This document shows, piece by piece, positions 30,859 to 39,366 of a DNA stretch of 64,000 bases (positions within the stretch are counted from its first letter, which is position 1; every line of letters starts with the position of its first letter). Below the pieces are notes generated by a model that ran no database searches, was not told the origin of the DNA, and was given only the letters and a program-made list of their open reading frames with translations. The DNA is taken from contig NZ_CAKMAA020000062.1 in the NCBI RefSeq assembly GCF_924101635.2, forward strand, positions 24,334 to 88,333, written 5' to 3'. Both the position numbers and the translations under genes were made by a program. Source of the stretch: Candidatus Nitrotoga sp. HW29. Its GTDB lineage: Bacteria > Pseudomonadota > Gammaproteobacteria > Burkholderiales > Gallionellaceae.

Positions 30859-31171
30859 ATGAACTATCGGTTGGTTCAGCAGTTGCAACAGGAGGCCATT
30901 CCGGCAGCGCAAGCATGCCGAATATTGGGAGTTTCCCGGTCAGGATTTATGCGGTACGACATCGTCAGCAACGACCTTCGACCATTTGTTCCGCCAATAT
31001 CCATGTGCAAGCCGCTTTTGCTGCCAGCGGCAGCACCGATGGCAGTCGACGTTTACAAAACCAGCTGGACAATAAGGCTTGCAGATCGGGCGTTACCACG
31101 TGCGCAACCTGACACAGCCCGAGTGGCTGAATATTACCTATAGCCGCATCCATAGTGATTGGTTGTACCTA
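30859..31171 (+). pseudogene. Decayed IS3-family transposase, left part
   Basis: Three frames in turn give pieces of an IS3-group OrfB. First comes MNYRLVQQLQQEAIPAAQAC with RILGVSRSGF (from 30859). Then RQQRPSTICSANIHVQAAFAASGSTDGSRRLQ is readable from about 30965 in a second frame. Finally QIGRYHVRNL and TYSRIHSDWLYL follow in a third (from about 31083). About 50 residues seem deleted between the HTH part and the DDE part. The reading frame of the last piece runs straight into 32272 when the IS630 element is removed. Confidence 0.75.
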
Positions 31172-31195
31172 TTGAGACTTCCATAATTCATGACA

Positions 31196-32181
31196 TTACC
31201 ACAACGTAGCCTGCATCCAGCAAGCGGCAATGATCGAGGGACGTTTTTGGGCGCTCTTGAGTTTATTGCGAGCTGTGATTTGCAATTCGCTGAAGTTGTT
31301 GGGACAGTAGTTGGCCATGGCGTGACGTTTGAGCCAAGCCCAAAGGTATTCGACCGGATTCATGTCGGGTGCATAGGGCGGCAGGAATGCAATTTGAATG
31401 TACCCCTTCAATCCGTCCAGGTACTCGCGTACAAGCCGACTGCGATGTGCCCTCAATCCATCCCGGATTATCAACAGAGGTTGCCTCAAATGAGCCTTGA
31501 GCACCTTGAGAAAATCGACGATCCCCTCCTTCTTGATGCTGCCCTCGTGGAGTCGGAACAGGCAGTTGGTACGCGTCAACCCCGCAATGACAGACATATG
31601 GTTCCAGTTGAAGTGGAACTGGATGACGGGTGTCTGACCTTTGGGAGCCCAGGTTCGCACGCGGGTCGGGCGTTCGCTGATTCCAGACTCGTCGACAAAG
31701 ACGGTCAGTCGGCCTTCCCGCTGGGCTTTTTTTTGAGGGCAGGCCAAGTGCTACACTTCCAGGAGCGAACAGTGTCCCTATTGCGTTCGATGGCTCGTTT
31801 TTCTGGTTTTTGCGGACTGAAACCCATCGCTCCCAGGATGCGCCAAATTTGCGTCTGGCCAAATCGCACACCATGCAACCGCTCGATGACTGTGCCAACC
31901 CGTTTGAGAGTCCACAGCTCCGTGCCGAAGCCATGCTCAGTTGGGCTTTGCAAGATGGCCTCGCGAATTGTTGCCAACTGTCCAACATCGAGCTGGGCGG
32001 GACGACCCCGCTCAGGTACCGAACGCAATGCGTCAATTCCGCCTTCATCGAGAAGACGCTTCCACGTGTATAGGGTTTGGCGAGCAACGCCAACCGTTAC
32101 CGCAACTTCGGCGCATCCTTTGCCCGCAAGTAGCAACCGCCCAGCTTTGACCCGCTTCTTTGAAGCCTCGCTCAATCCCAT
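31196..32181 (-). CDS. IS630-family transposase, two frames joined by a -1 frameshift
   Basis: The first frame (32181 down to 31705, about 158 aa) starts MGLSEASKKRVKAGRLLLAG and holds the helix-turn-helix (AEVAVTVGVARQTLYTWKRLL) and a second winged part (FGQTQIWRILGAMGFSPQ). The second frame (31747 down to 31196) holds the DDE_3 catalytic domain: FVDESGIS (first Asp), IIRDGLRAHRS (second Asp) and LPPYAPDMNPVEYLWAWLK (Glu, about 36 residues later). They overlap at a run of eight A. A_AAA_AAG at 31732-31726 is in the correct phase for -1 slippage. Thus the split is likely programmed, not a lesion. Confidence 0.9.
31726..31732 (-). promoter_or_regulatory. Programmed -1 frameshift heptamer
   Basis: On the minus strand this reads A_AAA_AAG. 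The zero-frame codons are AAA (31731-31729) and AAG (31728-31726), the efficient X_XXY_YYZ arrangement known from dnaX and many IS elements. It lies in the overlap of the two transposase frames. No downstream stimulatory stem was worked out. Confidence 0.8.
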
Positions 32182-32271
32182 TCTCGCCACGCCTGTATCC
32201 TCCAATATCGCTACTGGAGATATAACGCTTGAAACAATCAATGGTTGTCATGAATTACGGAAGTATCAATA

Positions 32272-32319
32272 GTGGTGATGCCGAATTTGTATTCCCGCAA
32301 AATAGTCGGTTTGCCATGA
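32272..32319 (+). pseudogene. Decayed IS3-family transposase, right part
   Basis: Directly after the right TA duplication the frame reads VVMPNLYSRKIVGLP and then stops (32317-32319). Joined to the left part it restores DWLYL-VVMPNLYSRKIVG, a typical IS3-family DDE segment. The rest of the catalytic domain, including the Glu, is gone. Bases 32320-32486 show no further recognisable coding before the GST gene. Confidence 0.72.
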
Positions 32320-32486
32320 CAAAAGATAAAACGTTTAATCCGGTCAAAATAAGTCCGCATCAATGCGGATGCTGTAATGCTTGTCCCGCTGCTTATTGCG
32401 CACTTTGATAGAGTTTTTTAAGGTGTCTACTTTACGTTAAACTACAAAATTCATCCTACCCCTACACTACCATTCCCGGAGAACCT

Positions 32487-33128
32487 ATGCCTCTAACCGC
32501 CTCACCCGATTGCGATCTTGTTCTATATACCCATCCTTGGTCACGGGGCCAGATAGCGCGATGGATGATCGAAGAAACTGGAGCAAATTACCGACAAGTA
32601 ATTCTCGACTACGAAACATCCATAAAATCAGACGAATACCTTTCCATCAATCCAATGGGGAAAGTACCGGCGATTATTCATCGTGGAAACGTCGTCACGG
32701 AATGCGCCGCCATCTGTGCCTACCTGGCGGACGCCTATCCTTCCGCCAACCTGGCGCCATCAAACGCCGACCGGGCTAGCTACTACCGATGGCTTTTCTT
32801 TGCAGCAGGTCCGCTTGAAGCGGCAATTTCGAATCGCAGCCTGAAGGTCACAATCAGTGAAAAGCAGGAGCGAATGATTGGTTACGGCAGCTATGAACGT
32901 ACTGTTGATGTTTTAGCTAAGTCGGTCAATTCGATGCCCTACCTGGCCGGAGACTTCTTTTCGGCGGCCGATGTCTATGTGGGATCTCATATTCTTTGGG
33001 GTATACACTTCGGCACGCTTCCCAAGAGGCCTGAATTTGAGGAGTACATTCAAAAACTGGTAGAGCGTCCGGCATACCAAGCAGCGAAGGCTATTGATCT
33101 TGAGCTCGGTGCTGCACTTTCCAAATAA
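32487..33128 (+). CDS. Glutathione S-transferase family protein
   Basis: 213 aa. The N-terminal thioredoxin-like GST domain (about residues 10-85) has LYTHPWSRGQIARWMIEETG, NPMGKVPAIIHRGNVVTECAAICAYLA (cis-Pro and the Glu-Cys/Ser glutathione-binding turn). The all-helical C-terminal domain has FSAADVYVGSHILWGIHFG. It probably conjugates or reduces small electrophiles with glutathione in the cytoplasm. CGGAGAA precedes the ATG. First intact gene after the IS cluster, in a run of plus-strand detoxification-type genes. Confidence 0.88.
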   Translation: MPLTASPDCDLVLYTHPWSRGQIARWMIEETGANYRQVILDYETSIKSDEYLSINPMGKVPAIIHRGNVVTECAAICAYLADAYPSANLAPSNADRASYYRWLFFAAGPLEAAISNRSLKVTISEKQERMIGYGSYERTVDVLAKSVNSMPYLAGDFFSAADVYVGSHILWGIHFGTLPKRPEFEEYIQKLVERPAYQAAKAIDLELGAALSK

Positions 33129-33256
33129 CAGTTGCCGTGACGTGTGCACTGTAGCTCAACCGACCCTGCAATCAAACTTGGCCTCATTTATGGCTACGGT
33201 GTCCAGTTCATGATCGTCGAACACATTTTCATTAGATAGAACTTCAAAGTGCAAAC

Positions 33257-33673
33257 GTGATCGCCGGCACGGGTATCGAAGGCGACCGATACTTTGGTCG
33301 CCACGACGAGCCCGGTCAAAATATTACGCTCGTAGAGTCGGAGGAAATCGAATCTTTTCTGGCGGAAAATAACAGAATTTACAATCCTTCAGTGACAGGC
33401 AGAAATGTGGTCACCAGAGGAATACGGCTGAACGAGCTGGTTGGTCAAGAATTTATGATTGGCGCCGTGCGATTCCGGGGTGTCGAGCTTTGCGAACCCT
33501 GTCTCGATTTAGGTACGGCGCTACAATCCGGCCAATTATCAACAGCCCAAGTCGTTCACCGTCTGACTCACAGAGCGGGTCTACGCGCTGACGCCTTGAC
33601 CAGCGGCCAAATTGCACCAGGAGAAAAAGTTTGCCGCTACGAGATTGCCTGTCGAAACAACGTAAAAGAATAA
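33257..33673 (+). CDS. MOSC-domain protein, possibly truncated at the N-terminus
   Basis: 138 aa from a GTG at 33257. MOSC domains occur in molybdenum-cofactor sulfurases and in YiiM/YuaD-type proteins that transfer sulfur or bind Mo-cofactor. Visible are GTGIEGDRYFG (about residues 4-14), NITLVESEEIE, TGRNVVTRGIRLNELVG, VRFRGVELCEPC with the conserved cysteine, and HRAGLRADALTSGQI. Stand-alone family members normally have about 20 more residues before the GIEGDR segment. Here an in-frame TAG lies 8 codons before the GTG. It may be a remnant with a lost start, or a short active form. Confidence 0.72.
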   Translation: MIAGTGIEGDRYFGRHDEPGQNITLVESEEIESFLAENNRIYNPSVTGRNVVTRGIRLNELVGQEFMIGAVRFRGVELCEPCLDLGTALQSGQLSTAQVVHRLTHRAGLRADALTSGQIAPGEKVCRYEIACRNNVKE

Positions 33674-33727
33674 CGACACCTTCCACAAAATACTGATTGA
33701 GTAACTTGGCTACGGAGAGAAAATTTA

Positions 33728-34140
33728 ATGAAGGCAGTTGCATATTTGAACAGCGATAAAATGCCCATCTTGGGCCTTGGCACCTGGAAGTCAGCGCCTG
33801 GTCAGGTTGGTGACGCAGTGGAAGAAGCAATTCGTATTGGATATCGGCACATCGATTGCGCCATGATTTATGACAATGAGGTGGAGATTGGCAACGCAAT
33901 TCGCGATGCGATCAATGAAGGCCAAGTCACGCGCAAAGAGCTTTGGATCACTTCCAAGCTATGATGCAATTCTCATGGTCGCGATAACGTTGAAAATGCG
34001 CTCAAAAAAAACCCTTCAGGATCTCGGCCTCGCTTACCTTGATCTGTACCTAATCCATTGGCCCATTCCACTCAAGCCCGGCGCAGTTTTTCCGAGCTCT
34101 GCTGCGGATTTCGAGCACGTCACTCGGAGTTGGGGTACGC
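33728..34140 (+). pseudogene. Aldo/keto reductase pseudogene
   Basis: The N-terminal half of an aldo/keto reductase: [42 protein letters not shown] (with the catalytic Asp/Tyr region) and [14 protein letters not shown] at 33962-33964 sits where the family has Trp. CNSHGRDNVENALKK then continues in the same frame up to a run of eight A (34004-34011). There the frame shifts and TLQDLGLAYLDLYLIHWPIPLKPGAVFPS follows. The gene then loses similarity by about 34140, so the C-terminal half is missing. The ribosome-binding site GGAGAG and ATG are still intact. Confidence 0.82.
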
Positions 34141-34201
34141 TTTTCATCTCAAACATTGAGCATCACTGCCCCTCCACAGCTCATAACCAAAGGAATCCGA
34201 A

Positions 34202-34630
34202 ATGTCGAACACCGCAAAAGACACACGTGCCACAATAATTCCTTGTTTGCGCTATCGCGACGCGCCCAAGGCCATTGAATGGCTCTGTATGATCTTTGGC
34301 TTCGAGAAGCAGCTTGTCGTTCCGAACGACGACGGCACGATTGCCCATGCACAGCTCAGCTTCGGAAATGGGATGATCATGCTCGGCTCCGTTTCCAAAG
34401 CCGAGAATGAATTCGGTCGCCTCATCAAACAGCCAGACGAAATTGGCGGCATGGAAACACAGAGCCCGTATCTCATCGTGTCAGATGTTGATTCAATCTA
34501 CCAGCGGGCAAAGGCCGCGGGCGCGAAGATTGAAATTGAAATCAAAGACGAAGACTATGGCGGTCGGGGGTTTAGCTGCCGAGACTTGGAGGGTCATTTG
34601 TGGAATGTCGGCACCTACGATCCCTGGTGA
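34202..34630 (+). CDS. VOC-family (glyoxalase/PhnB-like) protein
   Basis: 142 aa with the paired beta-alpha-beta-beta-beta modules of the vicinal-oxygen-chelate fold: IIPCLRYRDAPKAIEWLCMIFGFEKQ, AHAQLSFGNGMIMLGS, then VSDVDSIYQRAKAAGAKIEIE and YGGRGFSCRDLEGHLWNVGTY. It resembles the PhnB-like/bleomycin-resistance branch. The substrate cannot be told. RBS AAAGGA is good. Directly after the stop an attC-like sequence is seen (34632-34686). Confidence 0.85.
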   Translation: MSNTAKDTRATIIPCLRYRDAPKAIEWLCMIFGFEKQLVVPNDDGTIAHAQLSFGNGMIMLGSVSKAENEFGRLIKQPDEIGGMETQSPYLIVSDVDSIYQRAKAAGAKIEIEIKDEDYGGRGFSCRDLEGHLWNVGTYDPW

Positions 34631-34631
34631 T

Positions 34632-34686
34632 GCCCAACCCTTCATTGCACTGCCTTTGCAGCTGATACTCAATGATCAGGTTATCA
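34632..34686 (+). repeat. attC-like site after the VOC gene
   Basis: GCCCAAC (34632-34638) fits the integron R'' consensus RYYYAAC and starts 1 base after the stop. Then CATTG (34643-34647) pairs with CAATG (34670-34674), and inside them CTGC pairs with GCAG. GTTATCA (34680-34686) stands where R' (GTTRRRY) is expected, but only GTT matches. A degenerate cassette end is plausible; chance is not excluded. Confidence 0.35.
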
Positions 34687-34861
34687 ATTTAGGAAGCAAC
34701 CATGGGGCAACGTATTTATAGCGCGCCCTACCCATCTCCAAAATTTTACATTTCGTTTGATCTTGAAATTTGTTTTGGTTCCCGGCACGATGCGGATATG
34801 AAGATACTTTTTATGTAGCTTCATCAGCCAAGACACACCACATACCAACAGGAGATATTCC

Positions 34862-36319
34862 ATGAGTGAAAAAAAGAAACTCACCACGAATGCCGGTTGC
34901 CCGGTCGCCCACAACCAGAACGTAATGACGGCAGGTCCGCGCGGCCCGCAGTTATTGCAGGACGTTTGGTTTCTTGAAAAGCTCGCACACTTTGATCGCG
35001 AGGTCATTCCAGAGCGACGTATGCATGCAAAGGGTTCGGGGGCGTATGGCACATTTACGGTCACACACGATATTACAAAATACACCCGGGCAAAAATATT
35101 CTCTTCAATTGGTAAAAAAACCGAGTTGTTCGCCCGCTTCACCACCGTAGCGGGTGAACGCGGTGCGGCTGATGCCGAACGCGATATTCGCGGCTTTTCT
35201 GTGAAGTTCTACACGGAAGAAGGAAACTGGGATTTAGTTGGCAACAACACGCCTGTATTTTTCTTGCGCGACCCGCTTAAATTCCCAGACCTGAACCATG
35301 CGGTAAAGCGCGACCCGCGCACTAATCTGCGCAGCGCTAAAAATAACTGGGACTTCTGGACATCATTACCGGAGGCGTTGCACCAAATTACCATAGTCAT
35401 GAGTGATCGCGGAATTCCGGCGACCTATCGGCATATGCACGGCTTTGGTAGCCACACCTTCAGTTTTATCAATGCACAGAACGAACGCCATTGGGTGAAA
35501 TTTCACCTGAAATGCCAGCAAGGCATCAAAAATCTGAGCGACGCTGAAGCTGAGGGTCTCGTTGGCAAGGATCGCGAAAGTCATCAGCGTGACCTCTATG
35601 AAAGCATTGAGAAAAAAGATTTTCCGAAGTGGACAATGTACGTTCAGATCATGCCGGAAAAAGATGCAGCCACCGTTCCCTATCATCCCTTCGATCTCAC
35701 CAAGGTATGGCCGCACAAGGACTATCCGCTCATTGAAGTCGGCGTAATGGAGCTGAACCGCAATCCCGAGAATTTCTTTGCTGAAGTCGAGCAATCGGCA
35801 TTTAATCCGGCCAACATCGTGCCGGGCATTGGATTCTCGCCGGACAAAATGTTGCAAGGCCGTCTGTTTTCCTACGGTGATGCGCAGCGTTACCGTCTGG
35901 GCGTCAATCACCATCTTATTCCGGTCAATGCGCCGCGTTGCCCCGCACACAGCTACCACCGTGATGGGTCCATGCGTGTTGATGGCAATCACGGCAGCAC
36001 GGTGAGCTATGAGCCGAATAATTCTGGCGAATGGCAGGAACAACCAGATTTCAGTGAGCCCCCACTCGCCCTGAATGGCGCTGCAGATCACTGGAATCAG
36101 CGCGAAGATACGGATTACTACTCGCAGCCCGGTGCGCTGTTCAGACTAATGACACCACCGCAGCAACAGGTATTGTTTGAAAACACCGCACGTTCCGTTG
36201 GTGGTGCTCCGCGCGATATTCAAATTCGCCATATCGGTAACTGCCTCAAAGCCGACCCTGCCTATGGCGCGGGGATAGCCCAGGCATTGGGTATTTCATT
36301 GAGTGACATACCCAAGTAA
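34862..36319 (+). CDS. katA: Monofunctional heme catalase (small subunit, clade 3)
   Basis: Decomposes hydrogen peroxide. 485 aa, small-subunit length without the flavodoxin-like tail. Active-site parts are the histidine in [13 protein letters not shown] (about residues 52-64), the distal asparagine in [11 protein letters not shown], and the proximal heme tyrosine in [14 protein letters not shown] (about 334-347). NADPH-site residues of clade 3 are not assessed. The protein has no signal peptide, so it is cytoplasmic. A good AGGAG lies before the ATG. It stands alone; no oxyR neighbour is seen. Confidence 0.95.
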   Translation: MSEKKKLTTNAGCPVAHNQNVMTAGPRGPQLLQDVWFLEKLAHFDREVIPERRMHAKGSGAYGTFTVTHDITKYTRAKIFSSIGKKTELFARFTTVAGERGAADAERDIRGFSVKFYTEEGNWDLVGNNTPVFFLRDPLKFPDLNHAVKRDPRTNLRSAKNNWDFWTSLPEALHQITIVMSDRGIPATYRHMHGFGSHTFSFINAQNERHWVKFHLKCQQGIKNLSDAEAEGLVGKDRESHQRDLYESIEKKDFPKWTMYVQIMPEKDAATVPYHPFDLTKVWPHKDYPLIEVGVMELNRNPENFFAEVEQSAFNPANIVPGIGFSPDKMLQGRLFSYGDAQRYRLGVNHHLIPVNAPRCPAHSYHRDGSMRVDGNHGSTVSYEPNNSGEWQEQPDFSEPPLALNGAADHWNQREDTDYYSQPGALFRLMTPPQQQVLFENTARSVGGAPRDIQIRHIGNCLKADPAYGAGIAQALGISLSDIPK

Positions 36320-36348
36320 AACGTATTAACCAACAAAGTGTACCAGCA

Positions 36349-36373
36349 GACGGGCTTGCGAAGCGACCCCGTC
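36349..36373 (+). terminator. Hairpin after katA
   Basis: GACGGG (36349-36354) pairs with CCCGTC (36368-36373), enclosing a second small stem GCTT/AAGC. It sits 30 bp past the katA stop. There is no U-tract, so termination strength is uncertain. Confidence 0.4.
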
Positions 36374-36504
36374 CGCTAAATTGGCCTGCCTTACCTTTTC
36401 TGCACACCTCGCTTAATTTTGTTTTCCTCTAATTTATTGCACTGCCTGAACCGATTTTTACCGGCAACATAAAGGAGGGAAAGAAATTTTGGACATTAGC
36501 TTAG

Positions 36505-36585
36505 GAAAGCACTGATTAATTCACGTTTTAGAATCAATTGGTTACGCGCACAATTCCGCGAAATTTTAAATTAGTCAGCGTCTCC
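36505..36585 (+). mobile_element. MITE-like element, copy B
   Basis: 81 bp; ends GAAAGCACTGATTAATTC and, on the other strand, GGAGACGCTGACTAATTT. It is flanked by TTAG on both sides (36501-36504 and 36586-36589), again a YTAR duplication. Compared with copies A and C it lacks about 17 bp of the centre but keeps CAATTCCGCG. It lies upstream of the TonB receptor in the same orientation as copy C. Confidence 0.78.
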
Positions 36586-36933
36586 TTAGCCTAATCTACA
36601 TTAGCCCAAACTACGCTTGCTTGGCTACTGGCCCAATGGTGGTTTGAAAATTAATGGGTGAGCATGGTCGATTTGCTGTTCAATATTTCCATGTAATTTC
36701 TGCAACATACGATTCTTATGATCGTCTCATTTAGATGGGGTGCGACATTTTGCCGCATTCTCACCTGTCTGCTTTCCTCCTAGAATAACCAACTCGAAAA
36801 TAATTGTTTCAGAGGAAAAAACACTATAACCCAGCTCCATGTTGATTTTTACCATTACCCTGAAATACTTGAATAAAACTGAACACACGCTGCAAAAATA
36901 CCCTTTTAAGAAAGCTAAATTCTGGGTTTTGCC

Positions 36934-36968
36934 GACAGTGAATTAACTGTCACCGAATCATGATTCGG
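36934..36968 (+). promoter_or_regulatory. Two palindromes before the TonB-receptor gene
   Basis: GACAGTGAATTAACTGTC (36934-36951) is a dyad with 6-bp arms. Immediately after it, CCGAATCATGATTCGG (36953-36968) is a perfect 16-bp palindrome. They lie 47-81 bp before the start codon, a plausible operator or leader position for a regulated receptor gene. Neither is a clear Fur box (GATAATGATAATCATTATC). Confidence 0.45.
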
Positions 36969-37014
36969 AATTAAATAAATACATTACACCCCGAAATTCC
37001 CACTCAGGACAAAA

Positions 37015-39171
37015 ATGATACACACAAAACAATTCGCAATCAGTGTACTGGCACTGCTCATTAATCCTACTGTATTTGCGGCAAATGAGACTCAAGCATT
37101 ATCTGCTTTAGAAGAAGTGACTGTTACCGGAACCCGCGAGCCGACGCCTCTGTCTGAAGTGTCCGAATCAGTGGGAATAATCAAGAAAGAGACCATTACG
37201 TTCACCGCACCGGCCCATCCGCAACAACTGCTTGGGCAAATTCCCGGGGTGGCGGTCAACGTAACCAACGGTGAAGGACATACCATGGGTATCCGCCAGA
37301 AAATTGGTACCGACTCTGTTTACTTGTATTTGGAAGACGGTATTCCAATTCGTGCGACCGGATTTTTCAACCATAATGCGTTATATGAGGTCAACATTCC
37401 CCAAGCAGGCGGCGTTGAAGTGGTGAAGGGAATAGGCTCAGCGCTCTATGGCTCCGATGCGATCGGTGGCACGGTAAATATCCTGACAAATAAGCCAACC
37501 ACCCAAAGTGACGCTGGACTTTCCGCAGAAATGGGAAGCTACGGCTGGTATAGGGTACTGGGTCATGCCAATACCGGGCAAAAAGAATTTGGCGCGCTAC
37601 GTGCCGATGTCAATGTCTCGCATACCGATGGCTGGCGCGAAAAAACCGCATATGACCGGTTGAGTACTAATCTGCGCTGGGATTATGCACCTAGCAGTAA
37701 CACGGTATTAAAAACCATTCTGGGATATACCAAAATTGACCAAGAAACTGGCGCAAACTCGGCTCTGACACCCTTTGAATATAATAATACGCCGACCGTC
37801 AATGCCCGCTCTGTTGCATTCCGCAAGGTAGACGCGTTGCGGCTTTCAACTAATATAGATCATTATATTGGTGAAAATGAACTCATCTCGATTACGCCAT
37901 ATTTCCGCAATAACAAAATGGACCTCAATGGTTCATATAACTTTAGTACAAGTGCGACCGGTGATCCCCGCATTGAAAAATCCGATGTTACATCGCTAGG
38001 TGTGCTTACAAAATGGCGTAAGGATTTCCCAAATACATTGAAGGCACGTGTAATTGTGGGTTTTGATTATGACTATAGCCCCGGAAAACGCACCGAGGAC
38101 GCCATTAGTTTTGCCGCTCCAGGTTGCACAATCGCCGGGACGGCAGTAAGTATTCAGAAGTTTAACTGCTATACGGTAGGGCCGCGCATCTACGATTATG
38201 ATGTGACCTACCAAAGTGCGTCACCCTATTTTCATACTGAACTTTCCCCGATAGAAAAGTTACGTGTAACGGCTGCGGTGCGATACGACTCCATAAGTTA
38301 CGACATGACTAACAATTTGGCAGCAGGTGATCTTGTTTATGGCACAAAACATTATTGGCAAAATGCCAGTAGCTCACAGTCATTTTCGAAGGTTAGCCCC
38401 AAATTGGGCGTAAATTTTGCGTTGACTCCCGTTACCCATATATACGCTTCTTACAAACAGGGGTTCCGTGCGCCGAGCGAAGGTAATTTATTCCGGGCAG
38501 GCCATGATTCAACGCTCGACCGGGGCCGAACCAAAGCGACCGATTTTCTACAACTCAAACCGATCAAAGCAGACCAGTATGAAGTTGGATTGCGTGGCGA
38601 TGCAAGAGGTTGGAATTACGACTTGACCGCGTACTCGTTGAGAAAACGTGATGACATCCTTAGCCAACGCGATGCACTCAACCAAATCACGATTTCCTCG
38701 AATAACGGCAGCACCAAGCATCAAGGTATTGAATTAGGGATGGGTACCGCCTTGACAAAAAAATTGCGATTAGATTTTGCTTATAGTTATGCCAAACATA
38801 CCTACGAGTCTTGGGTTACCAATCAATTTACCGGTGCAAACAATACCGGCAAGGACGTTGAATCTGCGCCTAACCAGTTTGGCAATACGCGCCTGACTTG
38901 GACCCCGGCGAAGAGTACCACTACCCAAATCGAATGGGTAAAAATGGGGTCTTACTGGCTGGATGCGGCCAATACCGGGAAATATGCAGGACATCAACTG
39001 TGGAATTTGCGGGCCAGCCATGAAATCACAAAAGGGGTATCCGTGTCAGGACGTATAATGAATCTGGCTGATAAACGTTATGCCGACAGCGCTGGTGGAA
39101 CGGGTACCGCACCCACCCTGTCGCCCGGATTGCCACGTACCGTCTTTGCTGGCGTACAAGCTGCGTGGTAG
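37015..39171 (+). CDS. TonB-dependent outer-membrane receptor
   Basis: 718 aa. Signal peptide MIHTKQFAISVLALLINPTVFA (cleavage near residue 22), TonB box EEVTVTGT (about 33-40), and a plug domain (about 45-155) with LLGQIPGVAVN, YLYLEDGIPIRATGFFNHNALYEVNIPQAGGVEVVKG and SALYGSDAIGGTVNILT. A 22-strand barrel ends in a C-terminal aromatic (AGVQAAW). Family members import ferric siderophores, heme, cobalamin or other scarce ligands. The single cysteine pair in the barrel (C..FNC near residue 375) is not diagnostic. No TonB/ExbB/ExbD or ABC-transport genes are near. It is flanked by repeat copies B and C. Confidence 0.92.
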   Translation: MIHTKQFAISVLALLINPTVFAANETQALSALEEVTVTGTREPTPLSEVSESVGIIKKETITFTAPAHPQQLLGQIPGVAVNVTNGEGHTMGIRQKIGTDSVYLYLEDGIPIRATGFFNHNALYEVNIPQAGGVEVVKGIGSALYGSDAIGGTVNILTNKPTTQSDAGLSAEMGSYGWYRVLGHANTGQKEFGALRADVNVSHTDGWREKTAYDRLSTNLRWDYAPSSNTVLKTILGYTKIDQETGANSALTPFEYNNTPTVNARSVAFRKVDALRLSTNIDHYIGENELISITPYFRNNKMDLNGSYNFSTSATGDPRIEKSDVTSLGVLTKWRKDFPNTLKARVIVGFDYDYSPGKRTEDAISFAAPGCTIAGTAVSIQKFNCYTVGPRIYDYDVTYQSASPYFHTELSPIEKLRVTAAVRYDSISYDMTNNLAAGDLVYGTKHYWQNASSSQSFSKVSPKLGVNFALTPVTHIYASYKQGFRAPSEGNLFRAGHDSTLDRGRTKATDFLQLKPIKADQYEVGLRGDARGWNYDLTAYSLRKRDDILSQRDALNQITISSNNGSTKHQGIELGMGTALTKKLRLDFAYSYAKHTYESWVTNQFTGANNTGKDVESAPNQFGNTRLTWTPAKSTTTQIEWVKMGSYWLDAANTGKYAGHQLWNLRASHEITKGVSVSGRIMNLADKRYADSAGGTGTAPTLSPGLPRTVFAGVQAAW

Positions 39172-39191
39172 TCGGAAGGCTTTTAAACCGG

Positions 39192-39289
39192 GGAAACACT
39201 TTTTAATTCGCGTTTCAAAATTTCACACATTTGAGAATCAATTTGTTACGCGCGCAATTCCGCAAATTTTTGAATTAATAAGCGTCTCC
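39192..39289 (+). mobile_element. MITE-like element, copy C
   Basis: 98 bp, the same length as copy A. Its ends are GGAAACACTTTTTAATTC and, on the other strand, GGAGACGCTTATTAATTC. The right flank CTAA (39290-39293) fits YTAR, but the left flank is CCGG (39188-39191), so the duplication is not visible. It begins 20 bp past the TonB-receptor stop. Confidence 0.75.
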
Positions 39290-39366
39290 CTAAGTTCAAT
39301 ATTTAACGGTCAAGCCAATAAAATACTTTTTCTGCAGCTTCGTTGACTCTAATCAAGGTACAAAAA

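Larger units (their letters stand above)
31172..32269 (-). mobile_element. IS630-family insertion sequence, complete
   Basis: 1098 bp. Inverted repeats of 23 bp (31172-31194 and 32247-32269) differ at only two positions; each begins TTGA and continues ACTTCC. The element is bounded by TA on both sides (31170-31171 and 32270-32271), the standard IS630/Tc1 target duplication. It carries one transposase in two frames. The ends and both frames are intact, so it may still be active. It sits inside the decayed IS3-family transposase. Confidence 0.93.
36320..37014. other. Long intergenic region before the TonB-receptor gene
   Basis: 695 bases with no credible gene. It contains the katA-end hairpin (36349-36373), repeat copy B (36505-36585) and two palindromes close to the TonB-receptor start (36934-36968). 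The rest (36590-36930) is AT-rich and shows nothing I can name. Confidence 0.55.
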
